The notes: generated from the sequence alone by a model not told the origin. A DNA stretch of 6,431 bases from Lachnospiraceae bacterium (GCA_900771955.1 CAAGPW010000195.1:1-6431), one strand, 5' to 3'; numbered from the stretch's first letter, positions 1 to 6,260 are shown. Translations and numbers: made by a program.

Positions 1-553
1 CGCAGGCCGTGTGGCAATCAACGCAGTGGATGACGCCGGTATCATCGTCGTCCACGCACTCGTCCACCGCACCGAAGCAGGCGTTGCACAGCGAGCAGTG
101 CATCGGGTCGCTGTCATCGTTTGCGCAGTCATCGCAGAAGCCGCAGGAGTCGCAGATGGTTATGGAGCAGCAAGGGCCCTTATGGCATTCGCCGCACAGC
201 TGGTCATCCTCGCCAATGTAGCACTTGGCACAGGTGGAGCAGTGCGTTTCCTCCATGCACTCTGCGCACTTGTAGCACTCCTCGCACCAGTATGGCGTGT
301 CTCCAAAGCACACACCGCAGTCGTTACAATGGGTTTCAACCCAGCACTCGTAGTTGCAGTCAATGGTGCAGAACAGGCAGTCACACATATTCTCACCCCA
401 GTGGTAGTGATCGCAGTTAGGACACTGGAATCCGTCATCGTAGTCGTCCCAAAAGGCATGGACGGGAACCGACATACCCGGAACCATTGTCAATAGCATT
501 ATAAGCACCAGCAAAATGCTGATAATTCGACTTCGAATTTTTGTTTTTTTCAT
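1..553 (-). CDS. Secreted, extremely cysteine-rich CxxC-repeat protein (3' end outside window)
   Basis: The frame is open from the ATG at 553 to the left edge, giving 184 residues without a stop, so the C terminus is missing. A Shine-Dalgarno AGAGGA lies about 8 bases before the ATG. Residues 1-33 form a signal peptide: basic start MKKTKIRSR, hydrophobic core ISILLVLIMLLTMV, likely cleavage after VHA. After an acidic patch (WDDYDDG), the mature part has 32 cysteines in about 150 residues. Two motif types alternate: H-C-x2-C-x2-C (from H75, H104, H152 and H176, the first three followed by F or Y) and C-x2-C-x2-C-x2-C (C90-C99, C134-C143). Acidic linkers (GEDDQ, NDDSD, VDDDD) separate them. I recognise no family. 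The spacing resembles zinc-binding treble-clef, LIM or RING folds, but a disulfide-stabilised or iron-sulfur protein is equally possible. It is the last visible gene of the cluster. The reading frame is certain; the function is unknown. Confidence 0.85.
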   Translation of the reverse strand, partial: MKKTKIRSRIISILLVLIMLLTMVPGMSVPVHAFWDDYDDGFQCPNCDHYHWGENMCDCLFCTIDCNYECWVETHCNDCGVCFGDTPYWCEECYKCAECMEETHCSTCAKCYIGEDDQLCGECHKGPCCSITICDSCGFCDDCANDDSDPMHCSLCNACFGAVDECVDDDDTGVIHCVDCHTAC

Positions 554-646
554 ACTATCATTTCCTCTCTAAAAATTATTTTAAGATTAATTTAAGCAAA
601 GTAGTTCTCAGACACTAATCCAAAGGGAAAAGCTTTGATAAGGCCC

Positions 647-1546
647 TTACTCTTTGCCTGCCGTATCTTTTCGGATTAAAGCTATTACCAAAATACCTAC
701 AACAATCACCAATGCAACGGTAACAGCAGCGATAACAGCTATCATCCATCGTGGAAAAGAAACCTTATTGCTCTCCACAGAAGAAGTTTGTTCTGTATTT
801 TCTTCGTGATTTTCTTTTAGTTCGGTACTCGCGTCTTCATCTTTGGCAGCACTGCTTTTTTCAACATTGTTGCTTTCAAGACTTCCGCTGGTTTTTTCAT
901 TATTGTTGCTTTCAGGACTTCCGCTATATATTACCGGCTCTGTCATAGTTACCTTACAGACAAGGCAGCTATAGGTCTTTTCGCCATCGGCTTTGGGAGC
1001 AGGTTCCCTGGTTATTGTTCCCGCGTCCCAAATATGCCCGGCAGCAGGAACTTCAGCCCGTTCAGTAACACCACAATCACATTCCCGAGTCTTAATGCCT
1101 GCCTCTGTACAGGTTGGCTTTGTGGTTACCATCCACTCACTGAAACTGTGGGTGTGCACTGAACTGTTTTCGTAAAACTCCACACGGATCAGGCGGCTGT
1201 ATGTCGGCTCACTCTCTACACCTCCGACCACATTCCAGGCAGCATAACAGTACCATTTCACTCCTAATTCCTCAGGCACCTGATAGCTGTCTCCTTCTGC
1301 GTAGTCAATGGCACGGATCATCGCCATGTTTTCTATATCCGTGGCATACCACTGATATTTCAGCGTACCGCCATCGGGCACACTGGCATTTGTGAATAAG
1401 ATAATACCGTCACTGCCAATAGGCATATAGCAATCTGGCATTTCCCCTTCAATCACGGGTTTCGCCGGTCCATCTGCACTAACTGTTGTGGCAGCAAATC
1501 CCACAAATGATAATAAAAACACAAAACATAAAAGTAGCTTTTTCAT
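647..1546 (-). CDS. Surface protein: signal peptide, Ig-like region, CxxC module, C-terminal membrane anchor
   Basis: The product has 299 residues. The ATG at 1546 follows AAGGAAGG with a 4-base spacer and starts a clear signal peptide (MKKLLLCFVFLLSF..., likely cleavage after VSA at 24). Residues about 28-123 look like a bacterial Ig-like domain, with a YQWYATD strand and WYCYAAWNVVGGVESEP like the last strands of that fold. Residues 131-205 form a clostridial surface module: H-x-FSEW, KPTCTEAG, C156-x-C158-G, then GHIWDAGTIT and TYSCLVC (C194, C197). Next is a Ser/Glu/Asn-rich linker with two 12-residue repeats. A single transmembrane helix follows (about 267-291, IAVIAAVTVALVIVVGILVIAL) with a short basic tail. 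No LPxTG motif is present, so the protein should be membrane-anchored with its modules outside. It lies 67 bases after the TPM gene and 93 before the cysteine-rich gene. Ligand and role are unknown. Confidence 0.85.
   Translation of the reverse strand: MKKLLLCFVFLLSFVGFAATTVSADGPAKPVIEGEMPDCYMPIGSDGIILFTNASVPDGGTLKYQWYATDIENMAMIRAIDYAEGDSYQVPEELGVKWYCYAAWNVVGGVESEPTYSRLIRVEFYENSSVHTHSFSEWMVTTKPTCTEAGIKTRECDCGVTERAEVPAAGHIWDAGTITREPAPKADGEKTYSCLVCKVTMTEPVIYSGSPESNNNEKTSGSLESNNVEKSSAAKDEDASTELKENHEENTEQTSSVESNKVSFPRWMIAVIAAVTVALVIVVGILVIALIRKDTAGKE
856..925 (-). repeat. Two tandem 36-base repeats inside the surface-protein linker
   Basis: Two near-identical 34-base stretches, 856-889 and 892-925, are offset by exactly 36 bases and keep the frame. 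They encode SGSPESNNNEKT followed by SGSLESNNVEKS. A degenerate third copy (SSVESNKVS) occurs nearer the membrane helix. The repeats lie in the low-complexity stalk between the CxxC module and the membrane anchor, where slippage would change stalk length without breaking the frame. Confidence 0.8.
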
Positions 1547-1613
1547 TTAACCTTCCTTTTCGAGTTTTCCAAATGTAATTTCTTTCCACGTATGCACAGG
1601 GAAAAAATGCCAA

Positions 1614-2432
1614 TTAGAAGCTGCCTCCACCTCCTCCATGGGATGTTCCGGAAGAAGAGCTATGCGTGCTGCTTCCTCCGTCTGAACCGTTGTCTTTTGG
1701 TTTCGCAGTACGTGTGACTGTGGTATACAGGAACATATCGCGCCTCTCGGTGATGTTCATACTGCCGGCTTTCATGTAACTGTTCGCTGCCGGCTGAAAA
1801 CGAACTGTTTTGAGTTTGCGTTTCATAGCACCTACTGTAATGAAAGACAGTAAAAATCCAATTATAACCGCAAACAGTATCCAGCCCGGTTTCATAGGTT
1901 CTTTAGGCATATTACCGGTATCGTATGGGTTTCCGGTTCTTGCTTTTGTAATAAAGTCGTCGCAAAGCTCAGCAAAAGTATTAAAAGCGGCCTCATAATC
2001 GCCATCCGACAGATGTTCCTTTATCTTATCACCGATATATTGAATTCCCGCATCGGTGAATGCTGTAATGCCGTAGCCGGTAGTTGATATGTACCAGTCA
2101 CGATTCTCCATGTTGATGAGCAGAAGCAAACCATCCCTGTTGTTGCCGTAACCGTAACCGTTATAATCGTAGGTATCATCGGCATAGTCAGCGGGCGTAG
2201 CTCCGTTCAGCGTTTTCACGGTCACGATGACGATATCCATCTTTTGACGCACGCGGATCTCTTCAAGTTTTTCCCGTAGTGCTGACTCCTCACTGTCGGA
2301 CAATAAATCAGCATCATCTACTACCCGGTCCTTGTCACCTGCAAACCCTGAAGTATCATTGGCAAAGGCAGGAACTGTAACACATATACAGAGCACAAGA
2401 ACAAGCAAAAACGTCCATATTTTCTTTATCAT
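1614..2432 (-). CDS. ydjH: TPM-domain (DUF477) membrane protein, YdjH/YgcG-like
   Basis: The product has 272 residues, with AAGGAGG 7 bases before the ATG. Residues 1-24 are a signal peptide (cleavage near AFA-N). Residues about 33-165 are a TPM domain: VVDDADLLSDSEESAL, the strand DIVIVTVKTL, the Tyr/Gly segment YNGYGYGNNRDGLLLLI, then WYISTTGYG and the helix GIQYIGDKIKEHLSDGDYEAAF. A transmembrane helix follows at about 184-204 (WILFAVIIGFLLSFITVGAM), then a basic stretch. The tail is Ser/Gly-rich and ends in SHGGGGGSF, as is common in YgcG-type proteins. The TPM domain should be outside and the tail inside. TPM domains have been linked to membrane-protein quality control and, in some members, phosphatase activity; neither can be shown from sequence alone. 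The gene starts 12 bases after the zinc-ribbon gene, so the two are surely co-transcribed. The symbol is by analogy with B. subtilis ydjH. Confidence 0.9.
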   Translation of the reverse strand: MIKKIWTFLLVLVLCICVTVPAFANDTSGFAGDKDRVVDDADLLSDSEESALREKLEEIRVRQKMDIVIVTVKTLNGATPADYADDTYDYNGYGYGNNRDGLLLLINMENRDWYISTTGYGITAFTDAGIQYIGDKIKEHLSDGDYEAAFNTFAELCDDFITKARTGNPYDTGNMPKEPMKPGWILFAVIIGFLLSFITVGAMKRKLKTVRFQPAANSYMKAGSMNITERRDMFLYTTVTRTAKPKDNGSDGGSSTHSSSSGTSHGGGGGSF

Positions 2433-2444
2433 TCTGTTTCCTCC

Positions 2445-3539
2445 TTAAAATAGTCCAATCAGATGAAGGAGCCAAACCACACCATATACAGCGGCACTGT
2501 ATATGACCAACATAAGAAATGTCCAACGCCTCGCCGCAGCTTTATCCACCGGCAGATCACCGACGAATTTTCCGGTCTGTCCGTTCATGGCAAATGTGTA
2601 TTTGTTTCCGTTCCATGTTGTGTTAAGCAACCATACAGGATACAGTGCATAGCGTGCCTTGCCGCCACGGAACTGCACACTGCTGTATTCTGTCCTGACT
2701 GTGGCATATCCCTGAACCGTTCCGGCAAAGGAATCCTCGGTGGAGCGCTTAACGCGCTTATTAGCACGGTCAATACTTGCTTCGGCAGTCACATCGTATT
2801 TATCTGCCAGATACCCTGCAAGATACGCTGTCTGAAAATCCACCGCTTCGGAAAAATCGTATGGTTCAATAGATTCCATAAGGTCATCCGCCATTTTTGA
2901 CGAGCCATCCACCGGAACATGCTCAAAGCCGATGCTGCCACCACGATGTACCATATAATAGCTGGTTTCGGTGTAATTGTAGTCTTTGTCACTCCAGGTG
3001 CGCACCCGGGAGGCACGATAGCGAATCTGTGCATCCACATCAGTATCAAAAAGCCAGAAAGGGACATAAATTCCCTTGATCTCATCAATGTGGTTTTGAT
3101 CCTTAAAAACCTTAGGCAGCAGTCTCTTACCGGTCAGGTGCTTCATCAGCCCTGCCTTTGCCGCCTTTTTATCAAGCTTGAATGGGATCACAAGATCCGG
3201 CTTGAGAGCACCCGAGAACTGGTTCATCATCACCACGGGATTGTTGCAGAAAGGACAGGCAGTAGCTGCTGTGTTGGCATCGCCGACAATTTCACCTCCG
3301 CAGGACTTGCACACATAGGAGCGCAAACCGTCGGTTTCTCCCTCCTGCCAGTCTCCTCCGGCATTGTTTTCCCATTCCATATTGTCTTTTTTTTCGTTCT
3401 GCAACTCGGCGTCGTAACCCTTCAGTACCTCCATTTCAAACTCAGTGTCGCAGAAAGGACACTTCATCTTCTGGAGTGTGCTGTCAAAGGCTATCGCCCC
3501 GCTACAGCAGGGACATTTATATTCCTGCAAGTTTTGCAT
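2445..3539 (-). CDS. ydjG: Double zinc-ribbon protein with C-terminal membrane anchor, YdjG-like
   Basis: The product has 364 residues, with AAGGAG 8 bases before the ATG. Two zinc ribbons open the protein: C9-x2-C12 with C27-x2-C30 (KCPFC), and C77-x2-C80 (VCKSCGG) with C95-x2-C98 (ACPFC). An acidic linker (45-70) separates them. A large conserved region starts near 112 (PDLVIPFKLDKKAAKAGL), includes IKGIYVPFWLFD and RYALYPVWLLNT, and runs to a single transmembrane helix at about 339-363 (WTFLMLVIYSAAVYGVVWLL). There is no signal peptide, so the ribbons and the main domain should be cytoplasmic. Such proteins are often misnamed as TFIIB-like or PriA-like because of the ribbons; I see no helicase motifs. 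Lying between the SPFH and TPM genes, it is the likely membrane partner of the SPFH scaffold, as described for YdjG/YdjI in B. subtilis. The symbol is assigned by domain layout and context. Confidence 0.88.
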   Translation of the reverse strand: MQNLQEYKCPCCSGAIAFDSTLQKMKCPFCDTEFEMEVLKGYDAELQNEKKDNMEWENNAGGDWQEGETDGLRSYVCKSCGGEIVGDANTAATACPFCNNPVVMMNQFSGALKPDLVIPFKLDKKAAKAGLMKHLTGKRLLPKVFKDQNHIDEIKGIYVPFWLFDTDVDAQIRYRASRVRTWSDKDYNYTETSYYMVHRGGSIGFEHVPVDGSSKMADDLMESIEPYDFSEAVDFQTAYLAGYLADKYDVTAEASIDRANKRVKRSTEDSFAGTVQGYATVRTEYSSVQFRGGKARYALYPVWLLNTTWNGNKYTFAMNGQTGKFVGDLPVDKAAARRWTFLMLVIYSAAVYGVVWLLHLIGLF

Positions 3540-3631
3540 GAAAAGATCTCCTTTCTTAGTAAAAATTCACCAATTAAATGTTGCATGAGTCACATCTGCT
3601 TTGATGAACAGATATTCCTTCACCGGGCATC

Positions 3632-4957
3632 TTATTTTCTGTCATTATCATCAAATATATCGCCGCATTCAGGGCAGAACTTAGGTGGATTGGTCGGATC
3701 CTCCGGCTCCCAGCCGCATTTATCACAGCGGTAGAGCGGTGCACCTTCAGGTTTTTTGGCACCGCAGTTCTGGCAAAACTTACCCTTATTTACCGCGCCG
3801 CACGAACAAGTCCATCCGCTTTCGTCTGCCGGCTTCTGAGAACCGCACTCAGGACAGAATTTTCCGGTAGCTATGGTGCCGCAGGTACATTTCCAAGTGC
3901 CTGCCGCAGGTGATGCAGGTGCTTGCTGCTGTGCCTGCTGTTGTGCCTGCTGCTGTCCCATAGCAAACAGGTTTTGAGCGTTCATGCCTCCTGCATTCAT
4001 CGCCATCCCCATTCCCATAAAACCTGTCATGGCACCGGCGGAGTTGCCTGCCGCAGTCTTCATGGCATCTGCCTGAGCACCTACAAGGGTTGCCCCAGCC
4101 ATAGAAGGGTCCCGCATAATAGCCACACGCTGAGCCTGCTTGATCATATCTGCATCCTCATCCGGAAGAGTAACTGAACCAAGGGCAATGCTTACGATTT
4201 TCAAGCCACGCAGCTCTCCCCACTTAGCGGAAAGTGCCACATTCATAGCTTCCTCCAGTTCGGTGTTATGGCTGACAATCTGATTTGGGCGCAGCTCCAG
4301 GTCGGACAGCTTACCGAAAGCCGGCTGCAATGCGCTGATAAATTCTGTTTTCAGCTGGCTTTCCAGCTCATCACGGGTATACTCCTGCTCCACATTGCCG
4401 CACACATTAGTGTAAAACAGCAATGGATTGGCAATTTTATAGGAATATACACCGGAGCATCGCACCGAAACATCCACATCCAAACCGATTTTAGAATCAA
4501 CCACACGGAATGGGATAGGATTTGGTGTGCCGAACTTGTTGTCAATCAGCTCCTTTGTATTAAAATAGTACACACGCTGATCCTTGCCTGTGTCACCACC
4601 ATAAGTGAAACGCTTTCCGATAGTCTTGAAGCTTGCCAGAATACTCTCACCTAGATTACCGGAAAAGATAGAGGGTTCAGTGGAAGTATCGTATGTAAAT
4701 TCGCCGGGTTCAGCACAGACCTCCACGACCTTACCCTGTTCAACAATAATCATACACTGCCCATCAGCTACGGCAATACCAGAACCATTGGAAATAATAT
4801 TGTCATTTCCTTTCGTGTTGGAAGATCGTCCGCTGATCCGCTTTTGCCCCTTGGTAACAAGTACCTCCTTAGGCATGGACTCGCAGTAAAAGAATTCCTT
4901 CCATTGATCAGCAAGAGTACCTCCCAACGCACCGATACCAGCTTTAATAAGTCCCAT
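3632..4957 (-). CDS. ydjI: SPFH/band-7 protein with three C-terminal zinc ribbons, YdjI-like
   Basis: The product has 441 residues, with AAAGGAG 8 bases before the ATG. The N terminus (MGLIKAGIGALGGTLADQW) is amphipathic and suits membrane association without a signal peptide. Residues about 25-260 form the SPFH domain of the YdjI/'virion core protein-like' family: ESMPKEVLVTKGQKRI, NIISNGSGIAVADGQCMIIVEQG, FTYDTSTEPSIF, and a strand-rich core ending ELRGLKIVSIALGSVTLPD. A helical Ala/Met/Gly-rich stretch (265-335) and a Gln/Ala linker (335-350) follow. Three ribbons close the protein: C357/C359/C368/C371 and C384/C386/C395/C398 (both CxC-x8-CxxC), then C411/C414/C428/C431 (CxxC-x13-CxxC, rubredoxin-like). 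SPFH proteins oligomerise at membranes. In B. subtilis YdjI belongs with YdjG, YdjH and the PspA-like YdjF in the SigW stress response. Extra ribbons may make it longer than the Bacillus form. It probably scaffolds the products of the next two genes. Confidence 0.92.
   Translation of the reverse strand: MGLIKAGIGALGGTLADQWKEFFYCESMPKEVLVTKGQKRISGRSSNTKGNDNIISNGSGIAVADGQCMIIVEQGKVVEVCAEPGEFTYDTSTEPSIFSGNLGESILASFKTIGKRFTYGGDTGKDQRVYYFNTKELIDNKFGTPNPIPFRVVDSKIGLDVDVSVRCSGVYSYKIANPLLFYTNVCGNVEQEYTRDELESQLKTEFISALQPAFGKLSDLELRPNQIVSHNTELEEAMNVALSAKWGELRGLKIVSIALGSVTLPDEDADMIKQAQRVAIMRDPSMAGATLVGAQADAMKTAAGNSAGAMTGFMGMGMAMNAGGMNAQNLFAMGQQQAQQQAQQQAPASPAAGTWKCTCGTIATGKFCPECGSQKPADESGWTCSCGAVNKGKFCQNCGAKKPEGAPLYRCDKCGWEPEDPTNPPKFCPECGDIFDDNDRK
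3924..3959 (-). repeat. Three 12-base tandem repeats coding a Gln/Ala linker
   Basis: Three copies of a 12-base unit (3924-3935, 3936-3947, 3948-3959; consensus TGCTGCTGTGCC on the plus strand) differ by one base or so. They encode (G/A)QQQ-type units in the linker between the helical part and the zinc ribbons of the SPFH protein. Copy-number slippage would alter linker length in frame. Such a linker is expected to be flexible. Confidence 0.75.
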
Positions 4958-5000
4958 AATAATAGCTCCTTTCTAATTGTAAAAATCATTTGTATATTCT

Positions 5001-5014
5001 CCGGCCAAAGCCGG
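5001..5014 (-). other. Short GC-rich hairpin between the two-helix gene and the SPFH gene
   Basis: A perfect 5-bp stem with a 4-base loop (CCGGC-TTTG-GCCGG in transcript sense) lies 4 bases after the stop of the 92-residue gene and before the SPFH ribosome binding site. It is not followed directly by a run of U; the nearest is about 14 bases later. A full terminator is therefore unlikely. It could be a weak attenuator or an RNA-end stabiliser that sets different expression for the genes on either side. This is inference. Confidence 0.35.
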
Positions 5015-5018
5015 CAGA

Positions 5019-5297
5019 TCACTGTTTATTTTTCGCATTCCCTACGGAATACGGATTTTTGTTTTCTTTCGGCAAGTCGCGCTCCGAGCCACATTTACCT
5101 GCCCAGCCGATAAAGGCCATCCATATAATCAAATATAATATCCATGCGATAAATACGCCGACTGACCACCATATCGATATTTTCAGCCAAAAATGTAAAA
5201 CCAATAAAATTACTGTGGGGAGCAGTCCTTCAATATTCATCAGGATATTTATTAAGAGGCAAAGAAAAAAATTGCCACTACGTTTTGAATTGCGCAT
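5019..5297 (-). CDS. Small membrane protein with two transmembrane helices, unknown function
   Basis: The product has 92 residues. The ATG at 5297 follows AAGGAG with a 6-base spacer and lies 17 bases after the stop of the lipoprotein gene, so its ribosome binding site is inside that short gap. The N terminus is short and basic (MRNSKRSGNF). Two hydrophobic stretches follow, about 10-38 and 40-66 (WWSVGVFIAWILYLIIWMAFIGW), joined at the short turn LKIS. The last 25 residues are hydrophilic and charged (GSERDLPKENKNPYSV...). By the positive-inside rule both ends are probably cytoplasmic. I recognise no family. Tight spacing to the lipoprotein gene and 61 bases to the SPFH gene suggest it belongs to the same unit. 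A small membrane subunit or adaptor of the SPFH platform is possible, but nothing in its sequence proves this. Confidence 0.75.
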   Translation of the reverse strand: MRNSKRSGNFFLCLLINILMNIEGLLPTVILLVLHFWLKISIWWSVGVFIAWILYLIIWMAFIGWAGKCGSERDLPKENKNPYSVGNAKNKQ

Positions 5298-5314
5298 TTC
5301 TTTCTCCTTTTATC

Positions 5315-6202
5315 TTACTTTCTCCCGAGAATCTCCCATGTATCGTTCGTTACATCATATACATAGACGAGATTGTCGCATACGCCGTAATAACGCTCTC
5401 TTACAAATTGATCCTCTCTGTCGGTTCCGAGAGCGAACAACAGACAGGTTCGGCCTTCGATCATCTGCGTATCTCCGGTATATATAATCTTCATTCCACC
5501 TTCAACAGCATCCTTTACCTCATCAGCTTCAAGAAGAATCTCTGTTGCAATTTGAACAGAACGCTCGTCAGGTATTTCTTCGTATATTGAGAAATCGTAT
5601 ACCCCTGCAGTATCCTGCAGATGTCCGTTTTCCATTGTCAGCGACGGGCGGAAGTCGATGGTGCCACCACCGTCAGTAACGGTAATTAAGACATTGGAGT
5701 ATATCTCGCTAAGGTTACACCGCAGCAATAGCGGCACGCCGTTTTTACCTTCATACAAAGGGTGAGTCCGGTCTTCGGTATATTGACCATCTTCGTTTAC
5801 ACCTGAGGCATACACGGTTATTTTACCTTTGTCACAGGGCGGAACTATTGCGTAAAGTTCCTGCCCCTCGGCCATGTAAAGCGGTGCATACGCTAAGTCG
5901 GGATAGGTCTTTCCCGTTTCGCTGCTTTCATAATAGGTGCGCAGATCAATCTCGGAGCTCTCGCTGTCCACATAGCCGATAAAAGCAACGCCCGCTCCCG
6001 CGCTATGATAATTTATATTCTGTTGCAGTGCCGTTAATGCACCATCTTCTGTGTTTGAATCATCCGTGGCTTTGTCGGAGCCTCCATCGGAGATCCGACT
6101 TTCATCCTGGTATGATGGGTTTCTTTCGGGCAATACCGAACATCCACATAAAAAGCATGCAAGTAATGCTGCTGTACAAAACATCATAATTCTTCTTTTC
6201 AT
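5315..6202 (-). CDS. Lipoprotein of unknown function
   Basis: From the ATG at 6202 the product has 295 residues. A GTG four codons upstream (6214) is in frame, but it overlaps the strong GGAGG that sits 5 bases before the ATG, so I choose the ATG. The N terminus MKRRIMMFCTAALLACF with lipobox LCG-C predicts lipidation at C21 and anchoring to the outer face of the membrane. A Ser/Asp/Thr-rich spacer (about 28-58) follows. The main domain includes YHSAGAGVAFIGYVDSES, PLYMAEGQELYAIVPPCDKG and a strand-rich middle. The last 60 residues (MKIIYTGDTQMIEGRTCLLFALGT, then RERYYGVCDNLVYVYDV and W-EIL) resemble the small beta domain ending many clostridial secreted proteins, where a bound or processed state is unknown. 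I cannot name the family. As first gene of the group it may sense or bind something outside the cell, but this is inference. Confidence 0.85.
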   Translation of the reverse strand: MKRRIMMFCTAALLACFLCGCSVLPERNPSYQDESRISDGGSDKATDDSNTEDGALTALQQNINYHSAGAGVAFIGYVDSESSEIDLRTYYESSETGKTYPDLAYAPLYMAEGQELYAIVPPCDKGKITVYASGVNEDGQYTEDRTHPLYEGKNGVPLLLRCNLSEIYSNVLITVTDGGGTIDFRPSLTMENGHLQDTAGVYDFSIYEEIPDERSVQIATEILLEADEVKDAVEGGMKIIYTGDTQMIEGRTCLLFALGTDREDQFVRERYYGVCDNLVYVYDVTNDTWEILGRK

Positions 6203-6207
6203 GTCGA

Positions 6208-6212
6208 CCTCC
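6208..6212 (-). promoter_or_regulatory. Ribosome binding site deciding the lipoprotein start
   Basis: GGAGG in transcript sense, 5 bases (TCGAC) before the ATG at 6202. The only longer in-frame alternative is a GTG at 6214 whose own bases overlap this site, and the sequence before that GTG has no comparable purine-rich match. The ATG is therefore the better start. Confidence 0.8.
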
Positions 6213-6232
6213 ACTTCTCATTATGAAATATT

Positions 6233-6260
6233 TTTGTGACAATTTTGATAGGTCACCAAA
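6233..6260. promoter_or_regulatory. Imperfect inverted repeat upstream of the lipoprotein gene
   Basis: TTTGTGAC at 6233-6240 and GTCACCAAA at 6252-6260 are reverse complements except for one extra base, with an 11-base AT-rich spacer. The element lies between the orphan dockerin end and the ribosome binding site of the first gene of the cluster. That position suits an operator for a dimeric repressor or activator. It could also fold as RNA, but no U run follows on the transcribed strand, so it is not a good terminator. Confidence 0.3.

Noticed and set aside
11..496. Long plus-strand open frame of 161 codons
   Set aside because: It is antisense to the cysteine-rich gene. The many GCA/GTC-type codons arise from the complement of the TGC-rich sequence, the product is a low-complexity Ala/Val string, and the minus strand has a signal peptide, ribosome binding site and periodic Cys motifs.
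623..648. AAGGG / CCCTT inverted repeat after the stop of the Ig-like surface gene, considered as terminator
   Set aside because: Only 5 bp with a long loop and no U run on the minus strand.
1580..1607. AT-rich hairpin in the gap after the TPM gene, considered as operon terminator
   Set aside because: The 8-bp stem is mostly A-U pairs with a wobble and inner mismatches, and no U run follows on the minus strand. The next gene starts soon after with its own ribosome binding site, so readthrough is likely.
2919..3734. Plus-strand open frame of 271 codons
   Set aside because: It runs antisense across the YdjG-like gene, the gap and the end of the SPFH gene. It has no recognisable domain, while the minus-strand frames carry clear zinc ribbons and family motifs.
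3574..3762. Minus-strand open frame running from inside the SPFH gene into the gap before the YdjG-like gene
   Set aside because: It is an out-of-frame shadow of the SPFH zinc ribbons with no ribosome binding site or recognisable content.
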